A stretch of DNA of 64,000 bases from Imperialibacter sp040222385. Its GTDB lineage: Bacteria; Bacteroidota; Bacteroidia; Cytophagales; Cyclobacteriaceae. Numbering within the stretch: the stretch's first letter is position 1; the number at the start of each line of letters is the position of its first letter. The notes under the pieces are model-generated. The model was not told where the DNA came from and did not search any database. It worked only from the letters and a program-made list of their open reading frames with translations. The position numbers and the translations under genes are program-made. This document shows positions 55,019 to 63,007 of the stretch, piece by piece. Location: NCBI RefSeq assembly GCF_040222385.1, contig NZ_JAVKDF010000027.1, forward strand, positions 124,001 to 188,000, in the 5' to 3' direction.

Positions 55019-55432
55019 ATGACTCCATTCCATCTTGCCTTTCCTGTTAGTGATATCGAAGCTACCCGAAAGTTCTTTACTGAAGTGATTGGCTGCAAAG
55101 TCGGCCGCTCAGCTGAGAAATGGATCGACTTTGACTTTTTTGGGCACCAGATCAGCGCCCATTTGAAGCCAGACGAAGTGGCACAGGCAAAAACGAATGA
55201 GGTGGATGGCGACAAGGTTCCTGTCAGGCATTTTGGCGCTATACTAAAGTGGAAAGAATGGCATGAGCTGGCCGAAAGGCTGACCAAGCAAGGCATCGAA
55301 TTCATTATTGAGCCCCATGTGAGGTTTAAAGGAGAAGTAGGCGAGCAGGCCACCATGTTTTTTCTCGACCCGAGCGGCAATGCGTTGGAGTTCAAGTCAT
55401 TTCAGGACATGTCACAGATTTTTGCTCATTAA
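55019..55432 (+). CDS. VOC (glyoxalase/dioxygenase) family protein
   Basis: The 137-aa protein shows paired beta-alpha-beta-beta-beta units. His5 in PFHLAFPV and Glu in NALEFKSF are in positions of metal ligands in this family. The motifs FFLDPSGNALEFK and KFFTEVIGCKVGR are typical of vicinal-oxygen-chelate enzymes. No substrate can be assigned. The DinB gene follows after 3 bp, so they form a unit. Confidence 0.9.
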   Translation: MTPFHLAFPVSDIEATRKFFTEVIGCKVGRSAEKWIDFDFFGHQISAHLKPDEVAQAKTNEVDGDKVPVRHFGAILKWKEWHELAERLTKQGIEFIIEPHVRFKGEVGEQATMFFLDPSGNALEFKSFQDMSQIFAH

Positions 55433-55435
55433 CAA

Positions 55436-55924
55436 ATGGAGTTGATCGAAATCGTAGTAAGTCAGTTGAAGGATGTTTATTCAGGTTCGCCCTGGTATGG
55501 CAAGCCGGTTAGAACAATTTTACGGGAAATTATGCCGGAAAGAGTTGGCGTGAGCCCGGATGGTTCTTCGCATTCGATGTACCAACTGGCGCAACATATG
55601 CTTACCTGGCGCACATTTGTGGTTGAGCAACTAAAAGGCAACGAGGCGTATAAAGTACCTCTCAATTCTGAAAAAGACTGGAGCCCGTCTGATCAAATAA
55701 ATACAGAGAGTTGGAGCGCTTTGCTCCAGGACTTTGACGACAACCAGAAAGTACTTCTTGACCTTATTCAAAGAACCTCTACGGATACATTCGAGAAGCA
55801 AGTGCCAGGAAAGTCTTACAACTTTAAACACCTGATTGAAGGCATCGTCCATCACGACATTTACCATGCTGGGCAGATTGTCACCACGGCGAAGGTTGCG
55901 GGAGCCTACCTGCCCTCAAGTTAA
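55436..55924 (+). CDS. DinB-like family protein
   Basis: The 162-aa four-helix bundle carries the DinB metal triad candidates: His in YQLAQHML, and His residues in HHDIYHAGQIV. DinB proteins in this superfamily include thiol transferases and others of unknown function. Its stop codon TAA overlaps the stop codon of the convergent SDR gene in the palindrome TTAA (55921-55924). Confidence 0.9.
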   Translation: MELIEIVVSQLKDVYSGSPWYGKPVRTILREIMPERVGVSPDGSSHSMYQLAQHMLTWRTFVVEQLKGNEAYKVPLNSEKDWSPSDQINTESWSALLQDFDDNQKVLLDLIQRTSTDTFEKQVPGKSYNFKHLIEGIVHHDIYHAGQIVTTAKVAGAYLPSS

Positions 55925-56682
55925 TGCACGTAGCTTCCGGCGTTTATATCGATGGTGCTACCTGTAGCATGGTCGGCTAGGCCACTGCATAAGAACGTCA
56001 CCATGGGGGCAATGTCTTTCGGCTCGGTAAGTCGCTCAAGCGCCAAATCACCAAGCACCACCTGCTCGCCATATCGCTCCACAAATTCTTTGGCCATATC
56101 GGTTCGCACAAAGCCAGGCGCAATATTGAACGCTTTGATACCCTGCTTGCCGTAGGCCCTCGCTATCGAGCGGGTGAGCGATACCACCCCACCTTTGGAC
56201 GCCGCATAAGCCAGGTACTCGGCGGTGTCTCCTCTAAAGGCAGCTCTTGATGAGATATTGATGATCCTTCCAGTCGCCTTTCTTTTAAGCCAATGGTCGA
56301 TGGCCTTTTTACAAAGAATGGCTGTTGCATTAAGATTGACCATCATGGTTTTGTTCCATTCTTCAAGCCACTGTTTATCGGCGGAACCCATGTCAGAAGC
56401 TATGGCCAGGCCTGCATTATTGACCAGAAGTTCGAGAGACCCAAATTCACTCACCACCTTATCGAATAGCTGCACTACCTGATCAGGCTGAGCCAAATCT
56501 GCCTGAAAAGCTTTGCTCTCATTGCCCAGCACGTGGGCCAGGTTTTCAGCCTCTCTGCCACTCTTGTGGTAATGCACTGCCACGGTGGCACCGGCCTCGG
56601 CCAGCTTAGCCGCAATGGCCTTGCCTATTCCCCTGCTGGCTCCTGTTACGAGCACATTCAGACCAGATAAATTAATGTACAT
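55921..56682 (-). CDS. SDR family oxidoreductase (FabG-like)
   Basis: The 253-aa classical SDR has the TGASRGIG nucleotide motif (residues 13-20), NNAG (88-91), serines at about 144-145 and the catalytic Tyr159-x3-Lys163 (YAASK). It is close to 3-oxoacyl-ACP reductases and to secondary alcohol dehydrogenases. As no fatty-acid genes are beside it, the substrate remains unknown. Its promoter must lie in the 254-bp upstream gap that also carries DnaA boxes. Confidence 0.93.
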   Translation of the reverse strand: MYINLSGLNVLVTGASRGIGKAIAAKLAEAGATVAVHYHKSGREAENLAHVLGNESKAFQADLAQPDQVVQLFDKVVSEFGSLELLVNNAGLAIASDMGSADKQWLEEWNKTMMVNLNATAILCKKAIDHWLKRKATGRIINISSRAAFRGDTAEYLAYAASKGGVVSLTRSIARAYGKQGIKAFNIAPGFVRTDMAKEFVERYGEQVVLGDLALERLTEPKDIAPMVTFLCSGLADHATGSTIDINAGSYVH

Positions 56683-56859
56683 AGTGAAGGATCATTCGAT
56701 ATGCCGAAAAATAAGTGATTAGCGCTGAAACTAAAAGACAATCGGCAATCCTCTCTTAGAATGATTTTCCAATTTACCAATAGTCAGGTAGCCTCAGCGA
56801 AGCGGGAGACCAAGAAAATTGGTGAATCTGGTTTAAGAATGTCGATAACTAAATTAAGT

Positions 56860-56884
56860 TAACTATCTTATATATAGATAGTTA
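56860..56884. repeat. AT-rich dyad, 9-bp arms
   Basis: TAACTATCT (56860-56868) and AGATAGTTA (56876-56884) are exact inverse complements around TATATAT. The stretch is among the most AT-rich in the window and lies 16 bp from the DnaA boxes. Confidence 0.75.
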
Positions 56885-56900
56885 TGGTTTTTGTGTATGA

Positions 56901-56930
56901 TTATCCACAATTTTTGCAAAGTTATCCACA
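56901..56930 (+). other. Two perfect DnaA boxes in direct repeat
   Basis: TTATCCACA occurs at 56901-56909 and 56922-56930, in the same orientation and 21 bp apart (two helical turns). A degenerate inverted box (TGTGTATGA, 56892-56900) abuts the first. TTATCCACA is the canonical high-affinity DnaA box. The site could be part of oriC, a DnaA-titration site or a DnaA-regulated promoter. Confidence 0.7.
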
Positions 56931-56936
56931 ATTCAT

Positions 56937-58604
56937 CTAACGTGCTGATTTGATGATCTTTCCAACCGTCACTTGTCCGTCACCTGAAAATGCCTGGTAG
57001 AGATAAACAGCTGGCGGCAAGTCCTCTCCGTTTGAATTTCTGCCATCCCAGGTCAGGTTGCTGCCTAATTTTCCCCGGTTAATAATGGTTCTCACCTGCT
57101 GGCCAGAGAATGAAAATATTTTTATTGACTCAACGCCAGAGGGGGTTCCATTTTGGAAGTATATTAAATCAACAAAAGGATTGGGAAACGTCACCAGATC
57201 AACTTCACTGTTGCTTAGCCCCGTTACATCCACTGGCCCCTCAAAGTTTTCTATCTGCTGATCCAGCCAGGTGGTGCGCTGATTTATCCAGTTCCTAAGA
57301 TAGTCCACTTCCGCTGTGTAAGTTGCTCCAACAAAATTGTTAGGCCATGTGTACTGGCCAATTACCGGCCATCTTTGAAAATTCCTATTTTTGGCGTCAG
57401 ATAAGACATCGGTATATTCATCAATCATCGTGTCAATTGATTCGTTGGACCAGGCACCACTCCGCAGGGTAAGCCAACGCAATTTCACCTGCTGTCTGAA
57501 AACTGGGTCAGTCATCAGCTTGTCCCACCAAAAAGGAACCAGCCAAAAGTCGTTCGGGCAAACATCATTGAACTTATAGGCCCAGCCCTGAGTGTTTCCT
57601 CCCTGACAGTAATCGGCATTGCCGAACGCAAGATTAAAGTCCCATATTGGCCCCAGCGTCAGGCGCCCGCCCTTGTCATCTTTGTCCTTGTACATAAAGG
57701 TGCTGAGCCTGTAGCCATCAACATTCCGGCTGAGCTCATTGATCAGGAAAAAGTCAACAAAGCTCGACAGCTCTATATATTTGCGGTAGCCTGACACCGG
57801 GTCCCTGAAAGAACTCGACTTCAGAGCGCTTTCGAAGCTCTTCATAAAGCTTTGAATATATGCCTTTTGGGCACTGGTGATTTCGTCATCTGCTGGCTCA
57901 TCGTATTGAAAGAACGCCACCTGATCACTGTTTTTATAATTGTTTGGTCGGTACTCTGACGCAAAGCCACCACCACCACTGCCGTCGAACTTATCGAGCT
58001 TCAAAATGTACCCACCCGTAAGCTCTCCGCCTTCATTGTCCTCCGGTTTTAGGTTGGCTATGTCCACCCGGTTGTCGTCCCTCTTCACCTTTTCCATAAA
58101 AAGGTAGACTCCATGGTATTGCCCATTTAGCACCACCTCAACATATTTTGTTCTTGAGCTATAGCGCTCGGTGAATGAGAAAAGATCGAAGGTCAGTTTG
58201 TTCCGCATCAGCGTTTTGTCGGAGTAGGGTCCGTGCAAAACCCAGTCTTCCTCCGATGGAAACCCCAAAATCGCCGTGTCGAGATCCTGGCCCTGCTCGT
58301 CCCAGGTCTCAATCCCGAAAGACTTCTTTGGAAAAAGGGCTTGCGAAGAGGAGCCTCTGAACTCAATGCCTATAAAACCGTCGTAGTCGGTAAAAGGATC
58401 GGAGGTGTGGTTAGTGGCTCCTTCCGGGTTGTTGATTATGCCCATTCTTGCTTTCACCTTGGGTTCGTTTACAATAGTACGCCCCTCGGTGTTGATGATA
58501 ATAATGGGGAGGTTGGAAGACTGGAAATCAACAACCTGAGAGTAAGCGGACTGCGTGCAAAAAATAGCTCCCGCAAGAAGAGCTCTTAGCAATGTAGTTT
58601 TCAT
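56937..58604 (-). CDS. CotH kinase family protein with C-terminal sorting domain
   Basis: From the ATG at 58604 the product is 555 aa with a signal peptide ending SAYSQ. A TTG 21 bp upstream would overlap the previous gene. Residues about 60-450 form the CotH kinase-like fold: IEFRGSSSQ, KKSFGIE, LHGPYSDKTLMRN, GVYLFMEKV, and the metal-binding motif LGPIWDFNLAFGN (Asp322-Phe-Asn324). CotH of Bacillus spores phosphorylates coat proteins, and secreted homologues exist in many bacteria. The last 80 residues (FPNPFVDLIYF through GKIIKSAR) look like a FlgD/T9SS-type sorting domain, so it is probably exported through T9SS. It is the last gene of the DUF4956-adaptor-TolC operon (14 bp after the TolC-like gene). 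Confidence 0.92.
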   Translation of the reverse strand: MKTTLLRALLAGAIFCTQSAYSQVVDFQSSNLPIIIINTEGRTIVNEPKVKARMGIINNPEGATNHTSDPFTDYDGFIGIEFRGSSSQALFPKKSFGIETWDEQGQDLDTAILGFPSEEDWVLHGPYSDKTLMRNKLTFDLFSFTERYSSRTKYVEVVLNGQYHGVYLFMEKVKRDDNRVDIANLKPEDNEGGELTGGYILKLDKFDGSGGGGFASEYRPNNYKNSDQVAFFQYDEPADDEITSAQKAYIQSFMKSFESALKSSSFRDPVSGYRKYIELSSFVDFFLINELSRNVDGYRLSTFMYKDKDDKGGRLTLGPIWDFNLAFGNADYCQGGNTQGWAYKFNDVCPNDFWLVPFWWDKLMTDPVFRQQVKLRWLTLRSGAWSNESIDTMIDEYTDVLSDAKNRNFQRWPVIGQYTWPNNFVGATYTAEVDYLRNWINQRTTWLDQQIENFEGPVDVTGLSNSEVDLVTFPNPFVDLIYFQNGTPSGVESIKIFSFSGQQVRTIINRGKLGSNLTWDGRNSNGEDLPPAVYLYQAFSGDGQVTVGKIIKSAR

Positions 58605-58618
58605 AAAAGTAGGTTTAC

Positions 58619-59854
58619 TTACCAAATGTCTTCAAAATAGCTTAAGGCTGTTGGTTCAACCAGCAGGCCTTTTAGCTTAAGGTAGTCCAGGTAGGCCGAT
58701 AGCAGCAAAAACTGATCCTTTATTACTCTTCCCCTTAGCTTTTCCTTGGCCTTTAGCCACTTCAACAGGCTCTGTCTGGCATCGCCAGGATCTATGACCG
58801 ACAATTTCTGCTGATAGGCATCTAATTGAACATCCAATTCTTTCAGGGCTTTGACCTGATCTGCCTTTCTTAACGTTTTCTCGTAGGCCGCTCCAAGTTT
58901 AACATCCCACTCCGTCCTTGTCTTTACCTCCGCCCATTTATCATTGATCAGAGATAATTGCCTGTTTTGGGTTTGCATGCGATTGGTGTTGAAAATTGGA
59001 ATGCCAATGCCTACCCGTAAGCCGAATCTCTCTTCGCCCTCCATGTCCCACTCAGGCTGCACAAAGCCAACGTCCCAATCTCGCTTTTCCAGAAGTACCT
59101 TGCTTTCCGTGAGTTGCACATTCAACTGCTCTTTCTCCAGCGCAAGCGGCACCCCTGATGGAGCCTCCTCCAGGCCCTCCAACCGACTCAGTAATTTTTC
59201 CAGCGATACATCTGGAAACGAGCTTTGGGACAGTGACTGGGCTAGTGATTCCAGGTCAGCCCGACTTGACCCTTCCATAAAATTGGCCAGCTCACCCTCA
59301 AGTTCTTCTGTCAAGTTCATTCCACTTACTTGGAGGTCAATCCTTTCAAGCTCCACATCAAGCAATTCCTCAGCATCAAACCCTCCTTCGGAAATGTATT
59401 GGCCCATGTTTTCCAGCCACTTCTGCCGCCAAGCCGCCGATGCTTCCACTTCCTGCAATTGCAGTGTCGCATACCTGATCTTCAGCCAAGCCGCAATTTT
59501 TCCAAAAAAGGCCGTTTGCATAGCCGCCTTTAACTCAAGCCGGGCTTCAGCCTCTAAAAGCCTGCCCATGTTTTTTCCTGCCGCATAATAGAACGGATTG
59601 GTCGGACGAAGACGGAAGGCGTATTCAGTTTTGTCGTTGGTAATGCCACCCACTCTAAAATCGATCTCATCAAAATAAGCAACGCCGTACCTGTTTTGTT
59701 GAAACCATTCCAGCTGCTGCCTGGCCGCTCTTATTTCTGGTTCACTCTCAATACCAACACCGATTTGATCAAACAACGGCAAGGGCTGCTGCCTGGCTTT
59801 TGCCAAAATGGGAAGAAAGACAAGACACACAACTATGAGCTTGTTCCCTCTCAT
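58619..59854 (-). CDS. TolC-like outer membrane factor
   Basis: The 411-aa protein has a signal peptide (about 1-21) and long alpha-helical, heptad-like segments with Glu/Leu/Gln-rich character around two stretches that could form barrel strands (GIGIPIFNTNRM). This suits the outer membrane efflux protein family, though it is shorter than TolC itself (about 470 aa mature). The start overlaps the adaptor stop by 4 bp. In the operon it would form the outer channel for the HlyD-type adaptor. Confidence 0.85.
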   Translation of the reverse strand: MRGNKLIVVCLVFLPILAKARQQPLPLFDQIGVGIESEPEIRAARQQLEWFQQNRYGVAYFDEIDFRVGGITNDKTEYAFRLRPTNPFYYAAGKNMGRLLEAEARLELKAAMQTAFFGKIAAWLKIRYATLQLQEVEASAAWRQKWLENMGQYISEGGFDAEELLDVELERIDLQVSGMNLTEELEGELANFMEGSSRADLESLAQSLSQSSFPDVSLEKLLSRLEGLEEAPSGVPLALEKEQLNVQLTESKVLLEKRDWDVGFVQPEWDMEGEERFGLRVGIGIPIFNTNRMQTQNRQLSLINDKWAEVKTRTEWDVKLGAAYEKTLRKADQVKALKELDVQLDAYQQKLSVIDPGDARQSLLKWLKAKEKLRGRVIKDQFLLLSAYLDYLKLKGLLVEPTALSYFEDIW

Positions 59855-60843
59855 GGTACCAGAATCATTACTTTTTCGCCCTGAAGCCAGCCTTTTGTGC
59901 TGTCGAGCTTGAAGAAAATCTCTTTACCCGATTGCTGTACAGGTAGCTGTTGCATCATAGTGGGCAGCACTTCAACTCCGCCTGACCCGACATAAGTGGC
60001 TGTTGTCTTCTTGTCTGTTTCCAGCGCTGACTGTACCACCACCCTGGACAGGTCGCCAACAATATTGGTCTGATCTGTAATATAGGCCCGCACAAATTTG
60101 TTTTCGTCAGGCAACAGCGACAGCAGATCTGAGAAGCCATCGGCCGTTTGACCCGGCATAAAGTAGACATTGTCGACAATGCCGCTGGCTGGAGCCAAAA
60201 GCACAAGTGATGCCTTTTCTGCCTCCATTCTATGCTTTTCATGTAGCAGCTCCTCCCTGCTGGCTTCAATGGCCTTTACTTGTAGCTGTCTCTTTTTTAG
60301 CAACAACGACTGTTTGAGTTTATTCTCGGAAACACCTGCCTCAAAATTCTGCTCAATAATCGCCAGCTTCCAGGCTGCTGCGCTTGTGGTGTCTTTTGGT
60401 TCGGTAGTAGTGAAATTCTTTAGCCAGGAGGCATCCCGGTTCTCTGACATCTTGATCTCAGAGATAGCCTGCTCTCGTTTAGTGCGCTCCTGCTGTAGCT
60501 CCAAAGCGAGCTCATTTTTTTCAATTTCAAACTCAAAAAGCTCCTTTTCGCTAGTTGCTTCAAGCTTGCTTTCCTGATAGGCCAGGTCTTGGAGGTCGTC
60601 GAGGATGGCTTGCGACTCAAGCCTCATCAGCACAGCCCCTTTTTCAACTTTTTGACCAGGGGTAACATTCACCTCAAGGATCACAGCTTTACGTGGGTGG
60701 TTAAGTCTTACCTTGGGGCTTTCCACAACGCCATATAGATTGGCTTTGCGCACAGGATAGTCGAGGCTGAAATAGAGGAGAGCCCCAGCCAAAAGCACAA
60801 TTGTTATATAGAATGCGTAATAGTTTTGTTTTGGGATGCTCAT
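59851..60843 (-). CDS. HlyD-type periplasmic adaptor
   Basis: The 330-aa protein has one N-terminal transmembrane helix (about residues 9-27), a lipoyl-like half motif (AVILEVNVTPGQKVEKGAVL, about 52-71), a long coiled-coil hairpin (about 80-215, Glu/Lys/Leu-rich), a second lipoyl half (LLAPASGIVDNVYFMPGQTA) and a beta-barrel C-terminus. It belongs to the membrane fusion protein family that bridges an inner-membrane partner to TolC. No RND, MFS or ABC pump gene is in the operon. Confidence 0.9.
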   Translation of the reverse strand: MSIPKQNYYAFYITIVLLAGALLYFSLDYPVRKANLYGVVESPKVRLNHPRKAVILEVNVTPGQKVEKGAVLMRLESQAILDDLQDLAYQESKLEATSEKELFEFEIEKNELALELQQERTKREQAISEIKMSENRDASWLKNFTTTEPKDTTSAAAWKLAIIEQNFEAGVSENKLKQSLLLKKRQLQVKAIEASREELLHEKHRMEAEKASLVLLAPASGIVDNVYFMPGQTADGFSDLLSLLPDENKFVRAYITDQTNIVGDLSRVVVQSALETDKKTTATYVGSGGVEVLPTMMQQLPVQQSGKEIFFKLDSTKGWLQGEKVMILVP

Positions 60844-61521
60844 TTATACTCTTACCAAATTTCCTGATTTTGACCATTTCACCTGAAGAACTCCTTCAAT
60901 CTCACTCATTTGCTGCAAAAAAGATGTTGCCGCCTCTCCGGCTACCCGAACTACCTGCCACTCGAGCTGCCAGGTGGCTTCCTTCCCTTTTTGCTGACTC
61001 ACCAACCTAATTTTCAGGCTTAGCGGCTTTATAATTTGCTCAATTTGTGCGGCCAGCTCCATTGTTTCCATTGTCACTACCAGCGCAAACCGCTCTTTCT
61101 GGTTCTTTCTCTCAACAAAAAAATGGAGTAGCCAGGCCACCAGACAAAACATGAAGGTGCTGGAAATAGCGATGCTGAACCCGTAAACGCCCAGTGCTAT
61201 CCCCAAAGCCAGTGTGGAAAAAAGAAAAAGCAGGTTTTTGGGCTCCTCTATTCTGGTTCTGAACCGGATAATGGCCAGTGCCCCAAAAATGCCCAGGCCA
61301 CGTGCCAGGCTGTCTCCTATCGACATCATTACGGCGGTGGACACCAGCGTGGCAAGGATCATCGAAATAAAAAACTGGTCAGGGTACACAAAACCCGTGT
61401 AGGTCTTTTTATGCGTGATGGCGATAAGCGAAGCCAAAACAAGGCCCCACATGAGGGTGTAAATAGCTGTGACAAAAGTGGGGAACCCCGACTGAAGCTC
61501 CACCGGAAAAAATTCAAGCAT
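60844..61521 (-). CDS. DUF4956 membrane protein
   Basis: The 225-aa protein has four or five hydrophobic helices in residues 15-135 with the family motif GIFGALAIIRFRTRIEEPKN and a cytoplasmic alpha/beta C-terminal domain (about 140-225). DUF4956 proteins occur beside VTC-type polyphosphate polymerase and CotH genes in many bacteria. No VTC gene is present here; instead the stop codon is directly followed by the adaptor gene. This makes DUF4956 the only inner-membrane candidate partner for the adaptor. Confidence 0.9.
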   Translation of the reverse strand: MLEFFPVELQSGFPTFVTAIYTLMWGLVLASLIAITHKKTYTGFVYPDQFFISMILATLVSTAVMMSIGDSLARGLGIFGALAIIRFRTRIEEPKNLLFLFSTLALGIALGVYGFSIAISSTFMFCLVAWLLHFFVERKNQKERFALVVTMETMELAAQIEQIIKPLSLKIRLVSQQKGKEATWQLEWQVVRVAGEAATSFLQQMSEIEGVLQVKWSKSGNLVRV

Positions 61522-61578
61522 ACATTCTAACGTTCGTATTTACTCTAGCGTAACATCTAAGTAATGTATCCTTAACGT

Positions 61579-61609
61579 AAAAAAAAAGCGACCCGGTGGG
61601 GCCGCTCGC
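61579..61609 (-). terminator. Intrinsic terminator of the thioredoxin gene
   Basis: On the minus strand a GC-rich hairpin (GCGA with TCGC and CGG with CCG) ends in nine T residues. It separates the thioredoxin gene from the DUF4956 operon in the same direction. Confidence 0.82.
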
Positions 61610-61630
61610 TATTAATTTCAACTCTTTTCG

Positions 61631-62413
61631 TCAATAAAGTGCCATATCAAACCTTCGCCGGTACTTTTTTGTCAGCTCATTTTGTGCGCCAACGAGTTGA
61701 AAGAACGCTACGGCAGCCCTTCTGGGAAGCTCCTCCATAAAAGCTTTGTCGATCATAACCGCCTCTATGAGCAGACTGATGCCGCTTTCGGGGTCATCGT
61801 TTCTAAAAGCCTCCTGCGCCGCTCCGAGTTTTTTCCCGACGGCACTGTCAACAGAAATGTCCGCTTCCAGAAAATTGGCCATTTCCTCTATTCGCTGAAT
61901 GTCCTCGAAGAACTTATTCCGGTTTACCACCTTTAACAGCAGTTCTCTGGCCGTCGAAGCATCTTGCAAAACAATGCTCCGGGCCATTAGCATCCTCCCC
62001 TCATCACTCGACGGATAGTCGATAATAAAGCTTTCCAGTTCGCCCAAAGCATTCTGATCTCCTGTGATTAGCTTTTGCTCTATTTGATCCAAAAGCTCCT
62101 TCTCTTCGCTCGGCAAATATTGATCGAGCCATTTTTGAATTTCGTGTTTAGGAAGTGCTCCGGTAAACTCAGCAACCACCTCACCCTTATGGAACATTTT
62201 CACTGCCGGAATTCCCTTGATGCCATACTCCGCCGACAGGTGCTGGTTTTCGTCTGAGTTCACTTTTACTAATTCCCAGGTGCCGTTGGCCTCATCAGCC
62301 AGTTCCTCTATGATCGGCCCTAAAAACTGACAGGGCCCGCACCAGGGTGCCCAAAAGTCAACGACCACAGGCACGTCTTTACTTTTCGCTATTACTTCTT
62401 TGTCAAAATCCAT
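61631..62413 (-). CDS. cnoX: Thioredoxin with TPR-like C-terminal domain (CnoX/YbbN type)
   Basis: The 260-aa protein has a thioredoxin domain at residues 1-100 with the active site Trp-Cys-Gly-Pro-Cys (residues 24-28) and cis-Pro in IKGIPAVKM. The C-terminal 160 residues are helical and tetratricopeptide-like, as in E. coli CnoX (YbbN). The E. coli protein lacks the CGPC motif; here it is intact, so redox activity is expected. The role would be a chaperone-linked oxidation-protective holdase. It is probably a single-gene unit ended by a terminator. Confidence 0.93.
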   Translation of the reverse strand: MDFDKEVIAKSKDVPVVVDFWAPWCGPCQFLGPIIEELADEANGTWELVKVNSDENQHLSAEYGIKGIPAVKMFHKGEVVAEFTGALPKHEIQKWLDQYLPSEEKELLDQIEQKLITGDQNALGELESFIIDYPSSDEGRMLMARSIVLQDASTARELLLKVVNRNKFFEDIQRIEEMANFLEADISVDSAVGKKLGAAQEAFRNDDPESGISLLIEAVMIDKAFMEELPRRAAVAFFQLVGAQNELTKKYRRRFDMALY

Positions 62414-62489
62414 AGTTCAATTATTTCCTGCTATTTAACAAAAGGGCGGCCATCGACAGTTCCTGAAACCAACACTTTTGAAGGTTGTC

Positions 62490-62915
62490 TTATGTGTTTC
62501 CCCAGACATTCAGCACTAGCTGCCGACTTCCACCGTAGTTTCGGTGTTCGCAAAGATATATCCCCTGCCAGGTGCCCGTATTAAGCTTGCCATTCGTAAC
62601 AGGGAGCTGTACGGAAGCTCCCAGCAACGATGCTTTGATGTGTGCCGGCATGTCGTCGGGACCTTCCATGGTATGCCGGTAGTAGGGTGCGCTTTCGGGC
62701 ACCATCTTGTTGAAGTGACTTTCGAAGTCTACCCGCACAGTGGGGTCTGCATTTTCATTGATCGTGAGGCTGGCCGATGTGTGCTGAATAAACACCTGTA
62801 GCACGCCTTGCCTAATTTTTTGCAGCTCGGGAAACTGCTCCAACACCTCTCTGGTGATAAGATGAAACCCTCTTGGGTAGGGCTTCAGTGTTATCTCTTT
62901 TTGAAAAAATTCCAT
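62490..62915 (-). CDS. yjbQ: YjbQ / UPF0047 family protein
   Basis: The 141-aa protein has the UPF0047 motifs: VFIQHTSASLTINENADP, SHFNKMVP, YRHTMEGPDDMPAHIKASLLG and GTWQGIYLCEHR. Metal- or substrate-binding histidines lie in HTSAS and in RHTMEGPDDMPAHIK. Members act as a weak thiamine-phosphate synthase in vitro in some annotations; the natural reaction is not known. It stands 76 bp from cnoX in the same direction. Confidence 0.93.
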   Translation of the reverse strand: MEFFQKEITLKPYPRGFHLITREVLEQFPELQKIRQGVLQVFIQHTSASLTINENADPTVRVDFESHFNKMVPESAPYYRHTMEGPDDMPAHIKASLLGASVQLPVTNGKLNTGTWQGIYLCEHRNYGGSRQLVLNVWGNT

Positions 62916-62939
62916 GATTAATAGTAACGATTGGGTGCC

Positions 62940-62969
62940 TGATTTGCAACCTGCGTGGTCAGCAAATCA
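62940..62969. repeat. Inverted repeat with 8-bp arms
   Basis: TGATTTGC and GCAAATCA are exact inverse complements around 14 nt. The element lies in the 92-bp gap before yjbQ. It lacks a T run, so an operator is more likely than a terminator, but it is short. Confidence 0.4.
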
Positions 62970-63007
62970 CTCTTTTAGCATTGCCAGGTGAACACCACGC
63001 TGCCAAA

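Noticed and set aside
58944..59588. A 214-codon plus-strand frame inside the TolC-like gene
   Set aside because: It is Ser-rich, an artefact of the antisense of Glu/Leu-rich helices, with no supporting signal.
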